From the NCBI RefSeq assembly GCF_028023875.1, contig NZ_JAQIPB010000002.1:558001-622000 (forward strand): DNA of 64,000 bases. The letters run 5' to 3'. Below the pieces are notes generated by a model that was given only the letters and a program-made list of their open reading frames with translations, did no database searches and was not told the DNA's origin. Shown here one piece after another: positions 19,091 to 31,240 of this stretch; positions within the stretch are counted from its first letter, which is position 1, and each line of letters opens with the position of its first letter. The position numbers and the translations under genes are program-made. Origin of the DNA: Xenophilus arseniciresistens (lineage in GTDB: Bacteria > Pseudomonadota > Gammaproteobacteria > Burkholderiales > Burkholderiaceae_C).

Positions 19091-20311
19091 TCAGTGCGCG
19101 GCCCACTGGATGGTGCTCAGGTCCACACCGTCCTGGTACATCTCCCAGAGCGGGCTGAGCTCGCGCAGCTTCACCACGTTGTGCTTGATGGAGGCCACGG
19201 CGTAGTCGATCTCTTCCTCGGTCGTGAAACGGCCGATGGTCATGCGCAGGCTGCTGTGGGCCAGCTCATCGCTGCGGCCCAGCGCGCGCAGCACATAGCT
19301 GGGCTCCAGGCTGGCCGAGGTGCAGGCCGAACCCGAAGACACGGCCAGGCCCTTGATGCCCATGATCAGCGATTCGCCTTCGACGAAGTTGAAGCTGATG
19401 TTCAGGTTGTGCGGCACGCGGCGCTCCAGGTCGCCGTTGATGAACACCTGTTCGATGTCCTTCAGGCCGTCAAGCAGGCGCTTCTGCAGGGCGCGAGCCT
19501 TGGCCAGGTCTTGCGCCATCTCATCCTTGGCAATGCGGAAGGCCTCGCCCATGCCCACGATCTGGTGCGTGGGCAGTGTGCCCGAGCGCATGCCGCGCTC
19601 ATGGCCACCGCCGTGCATCTGCGCTTCCAGGCGCACGCGCGGCTTGCGGCGCACATACAGCGCGCCGATGCCCTTGGGGCCATAGGTCTTGTGCGAGGCC
19701 AGGCTCATCAGGTCGATGGGCAACTGAGCCAGGTCGATCTCCACCTTGCCGGTTGCCTGCGCTGCGTCCACATGGAAGATCACGCCCTTTTCGCGGCAGA
19801 TCGCGCCCAGCGCCGCCACGTCCTGGATCACGCCGATCTCGTTGTTCACGAACATCACGCTGGCCAGGATGGTGTCGGGACGGATCGCGGCCTTGAAGGC
19901 CTCGAGGTCCAGCAGGCCGTCTTCCTTCACATCGAGGTAGGTCACCTCGAAGCCCTGGCGCTCCAGTTCACGCGTGGTGTCGAGCACGGCCTTGTGCTCG
20001 GTCTTCACGGTGATCAGGTGCTTGCCCTTGCCCTTGTAGAAATGGGCCGCGCCCTTGATGGCGAGGTTGTTCGATTCGGTGGCGCCAGAAGTCCACACGA
20101 TCTCGCGCGGGTCCGCACCCACCAGGTCAGCCACCTGCGTGCGGGCCTTCTCCACGGCCTCTTCCGCCTCCCAACCCCACGCATGGCTGCGCGATGCCGG
20201 GTTGCCGAAATGCTCGCGCAGCCAGGGGATCATGGCATCGACCACGCGCGGGTCCACCGGCGTGGTGGCGCCGTAGTCGAGATAGATGGGGAAATGAGGC
20301 GTCGCGTCCAT
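19091..20311 (-). CDS. iscS: Cysteine desulfurase IscS
   Basis: The 406-residue PLP enzyme converts cysteine to alanine and supplies persulfide sulfur to IscU and to tRNA-modifying enzymes. PLP lysine K208 lies in [12 protein letters not shown], and the persulfide cysteine C330 lies in the flexible [10 protein letters not shown] loop. Length and N-terminus ([16 protein letters not shown]) match the family. It lies 112 bp downstream of iscR; the gap holds only a short GGCGC/GCGCC hairpin. Confidence 0.98.
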   Translation of the reverse strand: MDATPHFPIYLDYGATTPVDPRVVDAMIPWLREHFGNPASRSHAWGWEAEEAVEKARTQVADLVGADPREIVWTSGATESNNLAIKGAAHFYKGKGKHLITVKTEHKAVLDTTRELERQGFEVTYLDVKEDGLLDLEAFKAAIRPDTILASVMFVNNEIGVIQDVAALGAICREKGVIFHVDAAQATGKVEIDLAQLPIDLMSLASHKTYGPKGIGALYVRRKPRVRLEAQMHGGGHERGMRSGTLPTHQIVGMGEAFRIAKDEMAQDLAKARALQKRLLDGLKDIEQVFINGDLERRVPHNLNISFNFVEGESLIMGIKGLAVSSGSACTSASLEPSYVLRALGRSDELAHSSLRMTIGRFTTEEEIDYAVASIKHNVVKLRELSPLWEMYQDGVDLSTIQWAAH

Positions 20312-20423
20312 GGCTGTGACTTCTTCTTGGCTGGCGTTCTAGCTGACGTGGGGTCGTTCAATCAGGCTGGCGCCGCAGCGCCGGCTTGCTCAGAAATGTG
20401 GCGAGGAGTGCGCGAGTGCAGCG

Positions 20424-20960
20424 TCAGGACTTGGCAAAGGCATTGCCAAGCGCGAACACCGAGTTCGGCGCATTCACACGGATGGGTTTGACCACGGGTT
20501 GGCTCGAGATGGCACGCTTGACGGCGGGCTTGTTCTCGACCTGCACACCCTTGGCGATCTGGTCGTCCACCAGCTTCTGCAGCGTGACGGAGTCCAGGAA
20601 CTCCACCATTTTCTGATTCAGCGAAGCCCACAGCTCATGGGTCATGCAACGACCCTGCTCGCCTAGACAGTTTTCCTTGCCGCCGCACTGCGTGGCGTCG
20701 ATGGGCTCGTCCACCGACACGATGATGTCGGCCACGGTGATGTCGGCCGCCTTGCGGCCCAGCGAGTAGCCGCCGCCGGGGCCGCGCGTGGATTCCACCA
20801 GCTCGTGGCGGCGCAGCTTGCCGAAGAGCTGTTCCAAGTAGGACAGCGAGATCTGCTGGCGCTGGCTGATGGCTGCCAGCGTGACCGGACCCGTGTTCTG
20901 GCGCAGTGCCAGGTCGATCATGGCGGTCACTGCAAAACGGCCTTTGGTGGTGAGACGCAT
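20424..20960 (-). CDS. iscR: Fe-S-sensing transcriptional regulator IscR (Rrf2 family)
   Basis: The 178-residue protein has an N-terminal winged helix-turn-helix (MRLTTKGRFAVTAMIDLAL) and the cluster-binding cysteines C92, C98 and C105. In known systems the [2Fe-2S] form represses the isc operon when clusters are plentiful, and the apo form controls further targets. The ATG at 20960 follows an AAAGGAG site; in-frame upstream codons are rejected because the family starts here. A type-1-like operator lies at 21083-21107, supporting autoregulation. Confidence 0.97.
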   Translation of the reverse strand: MRLTTKGRFAVTAMIDLALRQNTGPVTLAAISQRQQISLSYLEQLFGKLRRHELVESTRGPGGGYSLGRKAADITVADIIVSVDEPIDATQCGGKENCLGEQGRCMTHELWASLNQKMVEFLDSVTLQKLVDDQIAKGVQVENKPAVKRAISSQPVVKPIRVNAPNSVFALGNAFAKS

Positions 20961-20984
20961 CGCTTGCTCCTTTGGCTCGGGCTG

Positions 20985-21021
20985 ATCGTGAGGACGGCAT
21001 CCGCATCGCGGATGCCACGAT
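20985..21021 (-). other. Leader hairpin upstream of iscR
   Basis: A perfect 9-bp stem (GGCATCCGC/GCGGATGCC, 3-nt loop, 20996-21016) is extended by ATCGT/ACGAT arms with a 6-nt bulge. It lies in the untranslated leader about 25 nt upstream of the iscR start codon. It could influence iscR mRNA stability or translation. There is no T run. Confidence 0.5.
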
Positions 21022-21082
21022 GAGCGCCTACGACACGCGCCGAATCCGGTCCGCATGCCGCCCTTCATCGCGGGCGCTTCTA

Positions 21083-21107
21083 TTTGTCGAGTATTTCGCT
21101 CAAGTAT
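21083..21107 (-). promoter_or_regulatory. IscR type-1-like operator upstream of iscR
   Basis: The minus strand reads ATACTTGAGC-GAAATA-CTCGACAAA. It matches the type-1 IscR consensus (ATASYYGACTRWWWYAGTCRRSTAT) at 20 or more of 25 positions, including the ATA start, the TTGA/CTCGA arms and the A/T centre. It lies about 125 bp upstream of the iscR start codon, as expected for the autoregulated isc promoter. Binding is inferred. Confidence 0.7.
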
Positions 21108-21127
21108 AGCAGAAGCCACGCAGTTCG

Positions 21128-21143
21128 CTCGGGTTAACCCGAG
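21128..21143. promoter_or_regulatory. Perfect 16-bp palindrome between uvrB and iscR
   Basis: CTCGGGTTAACCCGAG is fully self-complementary with no unpaired centre. It lies 20 bp upstream of the IscR-type operator and 48 bp beyond the uvrB stop. It could be an operator for a dimeric regulator or, as RNA, a 6-bp hairpin with a UUAA loop ending uvrB; no T run follows on either strand. Confidence 0.45.
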
Positions 21144-21190
21144 TCAGCCCTGTTTTCGCGCTAGAAGCGCTGCGCTCCAAGCTCCAGCGC

Positions 21191-23278
<2,088 letters not shown>

Positions 23279-23442
23279 GGCGGAAGGGTCCTGAAGCGGT
23301 GCGTGGCGGGCAATGTGCACCGGGCAGGTGCGATGCATCGCCTTAAAATTCAAGCCAATCCGCCAGCCTAACGCAGCCACGCGGTAGCCCCAAGCCCCGG
23401 CGTGCATTGACCGGGCGATCACCACCGAAGGACGCTTTCCAA

Positions 23443-24639
23443 ATGTCTCTGTTCACCGCCGTCGAAATGGCGCCGCGCGACCCGATCCTGGGTCTCAACG
23501 AACAATTTGCCGCCGACACCAACCCCAACAAGGTCAACCTGGGGGTGGGCGTGTACTACGACGACAACGGCAAGCTGCCGCTGCTGGAGTGCGTGAAGAA
23601 GGCCGAAGGCGCCATGATGGCCGCGCCCAGCGCGCGGGGCTACCTGCCCATCGACGGCATCGCCGCCTATGACGCGGCCGTCAAGTCGCTGGTCTTCGGC
23701 GCCGACAGCGAACCGGTGCAGTCCGGCCGCGTGGCCACCGTCCAGGGCCTGGGTGGCACCGGCGGGCTGAAGATCGGCGCCGACTTCCTGAAGAAGCTGT
23801 CGCCCGGCGCCAAGGTGCTGATCAGCGACCCGAGCTGGGAAAACCACCGCGCCCTGTTCACCCAGGCCGGCTTCACCGTCGAAACCCACCCTTACTACGA
23901 CGCAGCCAAGCGCGGCGTGAACTTCGAGGGCATGCTGGCTGCGCTCAAGGCCGCGCCGGCGGGCACCATCGTCGTGCTGCATGCCTGCTGCCACAACCCC
24001 ACCGGCTACGACATCACGCCCGCGCAGTGGGACCAGGTGATCGCCGCCGTCAAGGAAGCCCGGCTCACGCCCTTCCTGGACATGGCCTACCAGGGCTTTG
24101 GCAACGGCATCCAGGAAGACGGCGCCGTGATCGGGAAGTTCGTGGCCGCCGGCCTGACCTTCTTCGTCTCGACCTCCTTCTCCAAGAGCTTCAGCCTGTA
24201 CGGCGAGCGCGTGGGTGCGCTCTCGGTGCTGTGCGAGAACAAGGACGAGGCCGCGCGCGTGCTGTCGCAACTCAAGATCATGATCCGCACCAACTACAGC
24301 AACCCGCCGATCCACGGCGGCGCGGTGGTGGCGGCGGTGCTGAACAACCCCGAGCTGCGCGCGCTGTGGGAGAAGGAGCTGGCCGAGATGCGCGTGCGCA
24401 TCAAGGCCATGCGCCAGAAGCTGGTGGACGGGCTCAAGGCCGCAGGCGTGACGCAGGACATGAGCTTCATCACCACGCAAATCGGCATGTTCAGCTACTC
24501 GGGCCTGTCCAAGGAGCAGATGGTGCGCCTGCGCAACGAGTTCGGCGTCTACGGCACCGACACCGGCCGCATGTGCGTGGCTGCGCTCAACAGCAAGAAC
24601 ATCGAGCACGTCTGCCAGAGCATCGCCAAGGTGATCTGA
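23443..24639 (+). CDS. tyrB: Aromatic-amino-acid/aspartate aminotransferase, class I PLP enzyme
   Basis: The 398-residue enzyme belongs to the aspartate aminotransferase subfamily (AspC/TyrB). The PLP lysine is K248 in [14 protein letters not shown], followed by the phosphate-binding arginine. HNPTGYD is the family cofactor motif. It transfers amino groups from aromatic amino acids or aspartate to 2-oxoglutarate. Choosing between TyrB and AspC specificity by reading is unsafe. The ATG at 23443 follows a GAAGGA site. It is divergent from uvrB and ends at a clear terminator. Confidence 0.93.
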   Translation: MSLFTAVEMAPRDPILGLNEQFAADTNPNKVNLGVGVYYDDNGKLPLLECVKKAEGAMMAAPSARGYLPIDGIAAYDAAVKSLVFGADSEPVQSGRVATVQGLGGTGGLKIGADFLKKLSPGAKVLISDPSWENHRALFTQAGFTVETHPYYDAAKRGVNFEGMLAALKAAPAGTIVVLHACCHNPTGYDITPAQWDQVIAAVKEARLTPFLDMAYQGFGNGIQEDGAVIGKFVAAGLTFFVSTSFSKSFSLYGERVGALSVLCENKDEAARVLSQLKIMIRTNYSNPPIHGGAVVAAVLNNPELRALWEKELAEMRVRIKAMRQKLVDGLKAAGVTQDMSFITTQIGMFSYSGLSKEQMVRLRNEFGVYGTDTGRMCVAALNSKNIEHVCQSIAKVI

Positions 24640-24662
24640 CGCCCAGGCGCTGATGCAGCGAC

Positions 24663-24698
24663 AAGCCCGGCCACCCCAGTGTGCCGGGCTTTCTCTTT
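24663..24698 (+). terminator. Rho-independent terminator after tyrB
   Basis: AAGCCCGGC (24663-24671) pairs perfectly with GCCGGGCTT (24683-24691) and is followed by a T-rich tail (TTTCTCTTTG). Confidence 0.88.
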
Positions 24699-24714
24699 GA
24701 CAGGCAGCGCCAAC

Positions 24715-24748
24715 AAAAAACCCGCCGGGCGCGTGTGTGCCGGGCGGG
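24715..24748 (-). terminator. Rho-independent terminator of ppa
   Basis: On the minus strand a 10-bp stem with one mismatch (24748-24739 with 24730-24721) runs into a TTTTTT tract (24720-24715). It lies about 35 bp past the ppa stop and back to back with the tyrB terminator. Confidence 0.85.
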
Positions 24749-24782
24749 CTTCATTGAAGCGGGGGGCGCCCGCCTCCTGTGC

Positions 24783-25310
24783 TTACTTCTTGTACGCCGC
24801 GATGCCGTCGGCCACTTCCTTGTGCGCGGCTTCGATGCCTTCCCAGCCCAGCACCTTGACCCACTTGCCCTTCTCGAGATCCTTGTAGTGCTCGAAGAAG
24901 TGGCTGATGGCCTTCAGGCGCATCTGGTTCATGTCGTCCACGCTCTTCCAGTGGCTGTAGATGGGCAGGATCTTGTCGGTGGGCACGGCCAGCACCTTGC
25001 CGTCCACGCCGGCTTCGTCTTCCATCTTCAGGATGCCCAGTGCGCGGCAGGTGACAACCACGCCCGGCAGCAGCGGATAGGGGGTGATCACCAGCACATC
25101 GACCGGATCGCCGTCGCCCGACAGGGTCTGCGGCACGTAGCCGTAGTTGGTCGGGTAATACATCGCCGTGGTCATGAAACGATCCACGAAGATCGCGCCG
25201 GTCTCCTTGTCCACCTCGTACTTGATCGGGTCGGCGTTCATCGGGATCTCGATGACCACGTTGAATTCTTCGGGGGCTTTCTTTCCGGGAGGGACTTTGT
25301 CGAAGGACAT
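24783..25310 (-). CDS. ppa: Soluble inorganic pyrophosphatase (family I)
   Basis: The 175-residue cytoplasmic enzyme hydrolyses pyrophosphate to two phosphates and pulls biosynthetic reactions forward. The metal-binding signature D66-G-D68-PVD71 is intact, as is the upstream [10 protein letters not shown] segment. The ATG at 25310 is preceded by a CAACAC-type leader with a weak ribosome site, and gives the usual family length. It is divergent from the membrane pyrophosphatase gene hppA across 266 bp. Confidence 0.97.
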   Translation of the reverse strand: MSFDKVPPGKKAPEEFNVVIEIPMNADPIKYEVDKETGAIFVDRFMTTAMYYPTNYGYVPQTLSGDGDPVDVLVITPYPLLPGVVVTCRALGILKMEDEAGVDGKVLAVPTDKILPIYSHWKSVDDMNQMRLKAISHFFEHYKDLEKGKWVKVLGWEGIEAAHKEVADGIAAYKK

Positions 25311-25576
25311 GTGTTGTCTTTGGTTGGAATGGGCGGGTGGCCCCGGATGGGGATAAACCCGGAGTTTAGCGAGCGACGGCCCGCAGCTGGCTGACAGCAC
25401 GCATGACTTGCCTGTAAATTGGTCGCGTTGGCCAATCGACAGTCCTGTGCTTCAGGGCCGCCGAGGAAGCAACGCGACGGCAGCATCTGGCCTTTCGCGT
25501 TGCGGGGTTTGCGGCGCAGCGCGCAATCACCTGGCCGATGCTGGCGTCTCCATCACAACACCTGGAGACACTCGGC

Positions 25577-27643
<2,067 letters not shown>

Positions 27644-27648
27644 GCAGC

Positions 27649-27692
27649 AGCCGCGCCTGGGCGGCGCGGCTGGCGGGCCGACCTGGCCCGCC
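27649..27692. terminator. Two tandem GC hairpins between convergent genes
   Basis: A 9-bp stem (27649-27657 with 27663-27671) is followed immediately by an 8-bp stem (27672-27679 with 27685-27692). They fill the gap between the hppA stop and the stop of the converging gene at 27694. Neither is followed by a T run, so they may act as roadblocks or as Rho-linked 3' ends rather than classic terminators. Confidence 0.55.
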
Positions 27693-27693
27693 T

Positions 27694-28284
27694 TCAGTTG
27701 AAGGTGGGCAACGCCGGACGCTGGCGGTCCGGGGTCGTGCGGGCCGCCTCGCCGGGCATCAGCGGCGCGCCCGGCATCGTGTCGAAGTCGGTTGACGTCT
27801 CGAAGCCGCGCCCCGGGTCTGCCGTGTGCAGCATCGCCGACCACCGGCGCGCGTTGGATTCTGGCGGCTCGTCGTTGGTGAAGATGCCGTTGCGCAGGAA
27901 GAAGGTCTCGCCGCTCGGCCGGGTCTGGTGCAACTCGATGAGCCGCTGGATCGGGAAGGTGTACGTCACCAGCTTCTCGCGCGTGGCCCGCTTCTTGGCG
28001 CCGCAATTGAAGAAGCCTTCGGTCGCGATGACGATCGATGAGCCGTCCACCACCGTCGAGGTCTCGCCCACGCCGTCACACCGCCACACCGCGGAAGGCA
28101 GGCGCACCCGCACCTTGTCGATGACCAGATCCCGGTGGCGGTTGAGGTTGTTCAGCGGCGGAACCAGCGAGCGCAGCTGGTTCAGTCGTTCCGCGAAGGC
28201 ATCGTCGAGGGTGAACTCGACGTGATGGGCCGCGTCTCCCGAGCGGGAGATGACCTGCATGACGACCAGACGCGTTAGGTTCAC
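27694..28284 (-). CDS. Protein of unknown function
   Basis: I do not recognise this family. The predicted 196-residue protein is soluble, with no signal peptide or transmembrane helix. It contains a beta-rich middle (VVDGSSIVIATEGFFNCG) and a proline-rich C-terminal tail. The GTG at 28284 is preferred because it has an AAGG site six bases upstream; the ATG at 28353 would add 23 residues without a ribosome site. It is a single gene, convergent with hppA. The continuous frame and codon use like its neighbours argue that it is real. Confidence 0.7.
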   Translation of the reverse strand: MNLTRLVVMQVISRSGDAAHHVEFTLDDAFAERLNQLRSLVPPLNNLNRHRDLVIDKVRVRLPSAVWRCDGVGETSTVVDGSSIVIATEGFFNCGAKKRATREKLVTYTFPIQRLIELHQTRPSGETFFLRNGIFTNDEPPESNARRWSAMLHTADPGRGFETSTDFDTMPGAPLMPGEAARTTPDRQRPALPTFN

Positions 28285-28486
28285 GATATACCTTGCAACA
28301 GAATCGCCCTTTGTGCGGGCGATCTTTTCCAACTGTATACCAGCCTCCCCCAAGTGCGGTAGGCGGTCCTAGGTTCTCATACGCGCCATGGGGCCGCGCA
28401 GCGATGTCACACACGCGACATTACAGCACTTTCCCATCAGCTGCAGGCGCTTGATGCCTGCGCAGACGGACCGGAGGGGCCTGCCC
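28285..28486. other. Intergenic stretch with short inverted repeat
   Basis: This 202-bp gap holds the leader of the unknown gene and the end of the small Cys protein gene. A TATACA -10-like element lies near 28334-28339 (minus strand). A short inverted repeat ATGTC-N8-GACAT lies at 28404-28421. Nothing else was recognised. Confidence 0.4.
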
Positions 28487-28720
28487 TCAGCCCTTCAGCG
28501 ACGCCTCAAGCTCCTTGCACGAGGGGGCACACACAGGTTGCGCCTTCCCCAGCACACGCTTGGTCTGCATCAAGGAGCGGGGCCGGTGCTTGCCGCACAG
28601 GAAGCAGGACATGGTCGCGCCGCTGAAGGAAGACGAAGCCTTGAAGGGCGAGCCGGGCGTCTTGGACTTGTAGCGCAGTCCGCCTTCGCTCACCGTGGTT
28701 TTGACATCAGCGCTGGCCAT
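28487..28720 (-). CDS. Small Cys-containing protein, possible zinc ribbon
   Basis: The 77-residue protein has a CFLC pair near residue 38 and a CAPSC pair near residue 64, a spacing that could bind one zinc ion. The rest is basic and serine-rich, without a signal or membrane segment. The ATG at 28720 follows an ideal AAGGAG site at proper spacing, which makes expression likely. No function can be assigned. It is a single gene, divergent from the aldehyde dehydrogenase gene. Confidence 0.72.
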   Translation of the reverse strand: MASADVKTTVSEGGLRYKSKTPGSPFKASSSFSGATMSCFLCGKHRPRSLMQTKRVLGKAQPVCAPSCKELEASLKG

Positions 28721-28919
28721 GGTGATCTCCTTGCGCACAAGCGCCACAGATGGGATACAAACGGGAAGAAATAGCTTTCATGCAGAGCATAGGGGGCGAT
28801 TTTCGGACTTTTTTGCGGCATTGCGGTCATGCAGGCTTTTGATCGGCCATCTTTGGTCACAAAAACTTGGCGACAGGCAGCTCCTGCATGCCTTTTGCGC
28901 CTCACGCACAATCCGCGCC

Positions 28920-30353
28920 ATGCAGCTCAACTTCATTGCCAATGCGCAAGTGCCTTCGGCTTCCGGCCGGGTGCTTCCCGTTCTTGACCCGTCCGACGGA
29001 CAGGCTTTCACCGAAATCCAGCGCAGCCAGGCCAGCGACATCGATGCCGCCGTGCGCGCCGCGCGGGATTGCTTCGAAGGTGTCTGGCACAAGACCAGCG
29101 CCGCCGAGCGCAGCCGCCTGCTCTACAAGCTGGCACAGAAGATCGCCGAGCATGCCGACGAACTGACGGCGCTGGAACAGCGCGACTGCGGCAAGCCCAC
29201 CAAGCAGGCCCGGGCGGATGCACTGGCCCTGGTGCGCTATTTCGAGTTCTACGCCGGCGCCTGCGACAAGCTCCACGGCGAAACCATTCCCTACCAGGAC
29301 GGCTACAGCGTCTTCACCTGGCGCGAGCCCCACGGTGTCACGGGCCACGTGATCCCGTGGAACTACCCGATGCAGATCTTCGGCCGCAGCGTCGGCGGCG
29401 CCCTGGCGGCCGGCAACGTGTGCGTGGTCAAGCCGGCTGAAGATGCCTGCCTGTCGCTGCTGCGGGTCGCGCAGCTGGCAGCCGAAGTCGGCTTCCCGGC
29501 GGGCGCCCTGAACATCGTGACGGGCTATGGCCACGAGGTCGGCGATGCGCTGGCCCGCCATCCCGGCATCGACCACATCAGCTTCACGGGCAGCCCCAAG
29601 GTGGGCACGATCATCCAGCAGGTGGCGGCCGAGCGGCACTGCCCCGTCACGCTGGAGCTGGGCGGCAAGAGCCCGCAGATCATCTTTGCCGACGCCGACC
29701 TGGACGCGGCGGTGCCCGTGGTGATCAATGCCATCGTGCAGAACGCCGGCCAGACCTGCTCGGCCGGCTCGCGCGTGCTGATCCAGCGCGAGATCTACGA
29801 ACCCTTGCTGGAGCGCCTGGGCAAGGCCTTCGAGGTGCTGCGCGTGGGCCCCGCTGCGATGGACCTGGACGTCGGCCCGCTGATCCGGCAGAGCCAGCAA
29901 CAACGGGTGTGGGATTTCCTCTCAGACGCGCATGCGGCGAATATTCCGATGGTGGCCCAGGGCCAGGTCGTGGAGGAAGCGCCCGATACCGGCTTCTACC
30001 AGGCGCCCACGCTGCTGCGCGACGTGCCGGTGGACCACCGGCTGGCCCAGGAAGAAGTGTTCGGCCCGGTGCTCGCCGCCATGGCTTTCTCGGACGAGGA
30101 CGAAGCGGTGGCCTTGGCCAACGCCACCCAGTTCGGCTTGGTGGCCGGCGTCTGGACGCGCGACGGCGCGCGCCAGTTCCGCATGGCCAAGCGCGTGCAC
30201 AGCGGCCAGGTCTTCATCAACAACTACGGCGCGGGCGGCGGCGTGGAGCTGCCCTTCGGCGGCGTGAAGTCTTCGGGCTACGGCCGCGAAAAGGGCTTCG
30301 AGGCGCTGTACGGCTTCACCACGCTCAAGACCGTGGCCATCCGGCACGGCTGA
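28920..30353 (+). CDS. NAD(P)-dependent aldehyde dehydrogenase
   Basis: The 477-residue enzyme belongs to the ALDH superfamily. The catalytic cysteine is C280 in NAGQTCSAGSR and the general base is E246 in ELGGKSPQ. The cofactor-binding IPWNYP and FTGSPKVG segments are present. It oxidises an aldehyde to its acid. The sequence resembles betaine/gamma-aminobutyraldehyde-type enzymes, but substrate cannot be fixed. The ATG at 28920 gives the family N-terminus; a CACAAT -10-like element lies just upstream. A terminator follows. Confidence 0.93.
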   Translation: MQLNFIANAQVPSASGRVLPVLDPSDGQAFTEIQRSQASDIDAAVRAARDCFEGVWHKTSAAERSRLLYKLAQKIAEHADELTALEQRDCGKPTKQARADALALVRYFEFYAGACDKLHGETIPYQDGYSVFTWREPHGVTGHVIPWNYPMQIFGRSVGGALAAGNVCVVKPAEDACLSLLRVAQLAAEVGFPAGALNIVTGYGHEVGDALARHPGIDHISFTGSPKVGTIIQQVAAERHCPVTLELGGKSPQIIFADADLDAAVPVVINAIVQNAGQTCSAGSRVLIQREIYEPLLERLGKAFEVLRVGPAAMDLDVGPLIRQSQQQRVWDFLSDAHAANIPMVAQGQVVEEAPDTGFYQAPTLLRDVPVDHRLAQEEVFGPVLAAMAFSDEDEAVALANATQFGLVAGVWTRDGARQFRMAKRVHSGQVFINNYGAGGGVELPFGGVKSSGYGREKGFEALYGFTTLKTVAIRHG

Positions 30354-30380
30354 GCCAGCGAGGGCCTGCGCCCCCAATGA

Positions 30381-30413
30381 AAACGGCGCCCCATGCGGGC
30401 GCCGTTTGTCTTC
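30381..30413 (+). terminator. Terminator after the aldehyde dehydrogenase
   Basis: AAACGGCGCC (30381-30390) pairs perfectly with GGCGCCGTTT (30398-30407), with a 7-nt loop and a short T-rich tail. The A-rich left arm means it could also end the converging DUF937 transcript. Confidence 0.85.
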
Positions 30414-30445
30414 AAGACGGCGGCGGCGAGGCCAGCCGCGCGCAG

Positions 30446-31081
30446 TCAGCGTCGGCCGCCCAGCAGGCTGCCGCCTGCCTTGAGCAGATCACCCAGGTCG
30501 AGCTTGCCATCACCGTTCTGGTCCAGCACTGCGCCCAGCAGCCCGCCCGCGGCGCCGCCCTGGTCCTGAATGCGGCTGGATTCCTGGCCCAGCATACTGC
30601 CCAGGCCGCCTGCGTCCATGCCGCCGCCCTGCTGCGTGCGCTGGGCCAGGAAGGACATGACGATGGGCGCCAGGATCCGCAGCAACTGGCTCACCTGCGC
30701 ACCGCCCAGGCCGGTGGCCTGGCCCAGTCCGCTCTCGGCACGCGATTGCGCGCCACCGAAGATGTGCCCCAAGATGCCGCCGGCATCCGGCTGCGAAGCG
30801 GCGCCGCCCGCACCCGCGCCACCGCCGAGCAATGAGCCCAGCAGCCCGCCCAGGTCCATGCCGCCGCCCGCATGGTCGCGCTGCAGTGCGCCGAACAGGT
30901 CCGCCGCGCCTTGCGGCTGCTGGGCATTGCGCCCCAACGCGCCCAGCAGCATGGGCAGCGCAGCCCCGACGGCCGCGCTGGCCTGCTGGGTGTCGGTGCC
31001 GAGCTGGCCTGCGATCTGCTGCAGGGGCGCGCCCTGCAACTGCGAGAAGAGGTCGTCGACGAGGGAGGTGGAGGCGTTCAT
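30446..31081 (-). CDS. DUF937 family protein with C-terminal EF-hand loop
   Basis: The 211-residue protein has the DUF937 layout: an N-terminal helical region (MNASTSLVDDLFSQLQG), glycine-rich linkers full of GGLLGSLLGGG, and a second helical block around 130-150. Residues 187-198 (DQNGDGKLDLGD) make a near-perfect EF-hand calcium loop with acidic or Asn ligands at positions 1, 3, 5, 9 and 12. The family is widespread in proteobacteria but uncharacterised. No signal peptide is visible. Calcium binding is a prediction from the loop. Confidence 0.8.
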   Translation of the reverse strand: MNASTSLVDDLFSQLQGAPLQQIAGQLGTDTQQASAAVGAALPMLLGALGRNAQQPQGAADLFGALQRDHAGGGMDLGGLLGSLLGGGAGAGGAASQPDAGGILGHIFGGAQSRAESGLGQATGLGGAQVSQLLRILAPIVMSFLAQRTQQGGGMDAGGLGSMLGQESSRIQDQGGAAGGLLGAVLDQNGDGKLDLGDLLKAGGSLLGGRR

Positions 31082-31240
31082 GGTCGGTCCTTGGCGTCAG
31101 AAGAAGGGCCGATGGCCCGGCACCTGATCTTATCGAGCCCGTGTTGCACGGCTGCGCGGCGCCGGCAAGCCGGGCTGGCAGCGATGACTTTTGGCGCAGC
31201 CCACCCGGTTTTGCGCCGGGGCTGCGGCGCCGTGGCCGCG

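Noticed and set aside
28325-28345. LexA-like half site (AACTGTATACC) near the unknown gene
   Set aside because: Only one half matches CTGT-N8-ACAG, so it is not a credible SOS box.
28404-28421. ATGTC-N8-GACAT inverted repeat as an operator
   Set aside because: The arms are only 5 bp and chance occurrence is likely. It is noted in the gap entry but not promoted.
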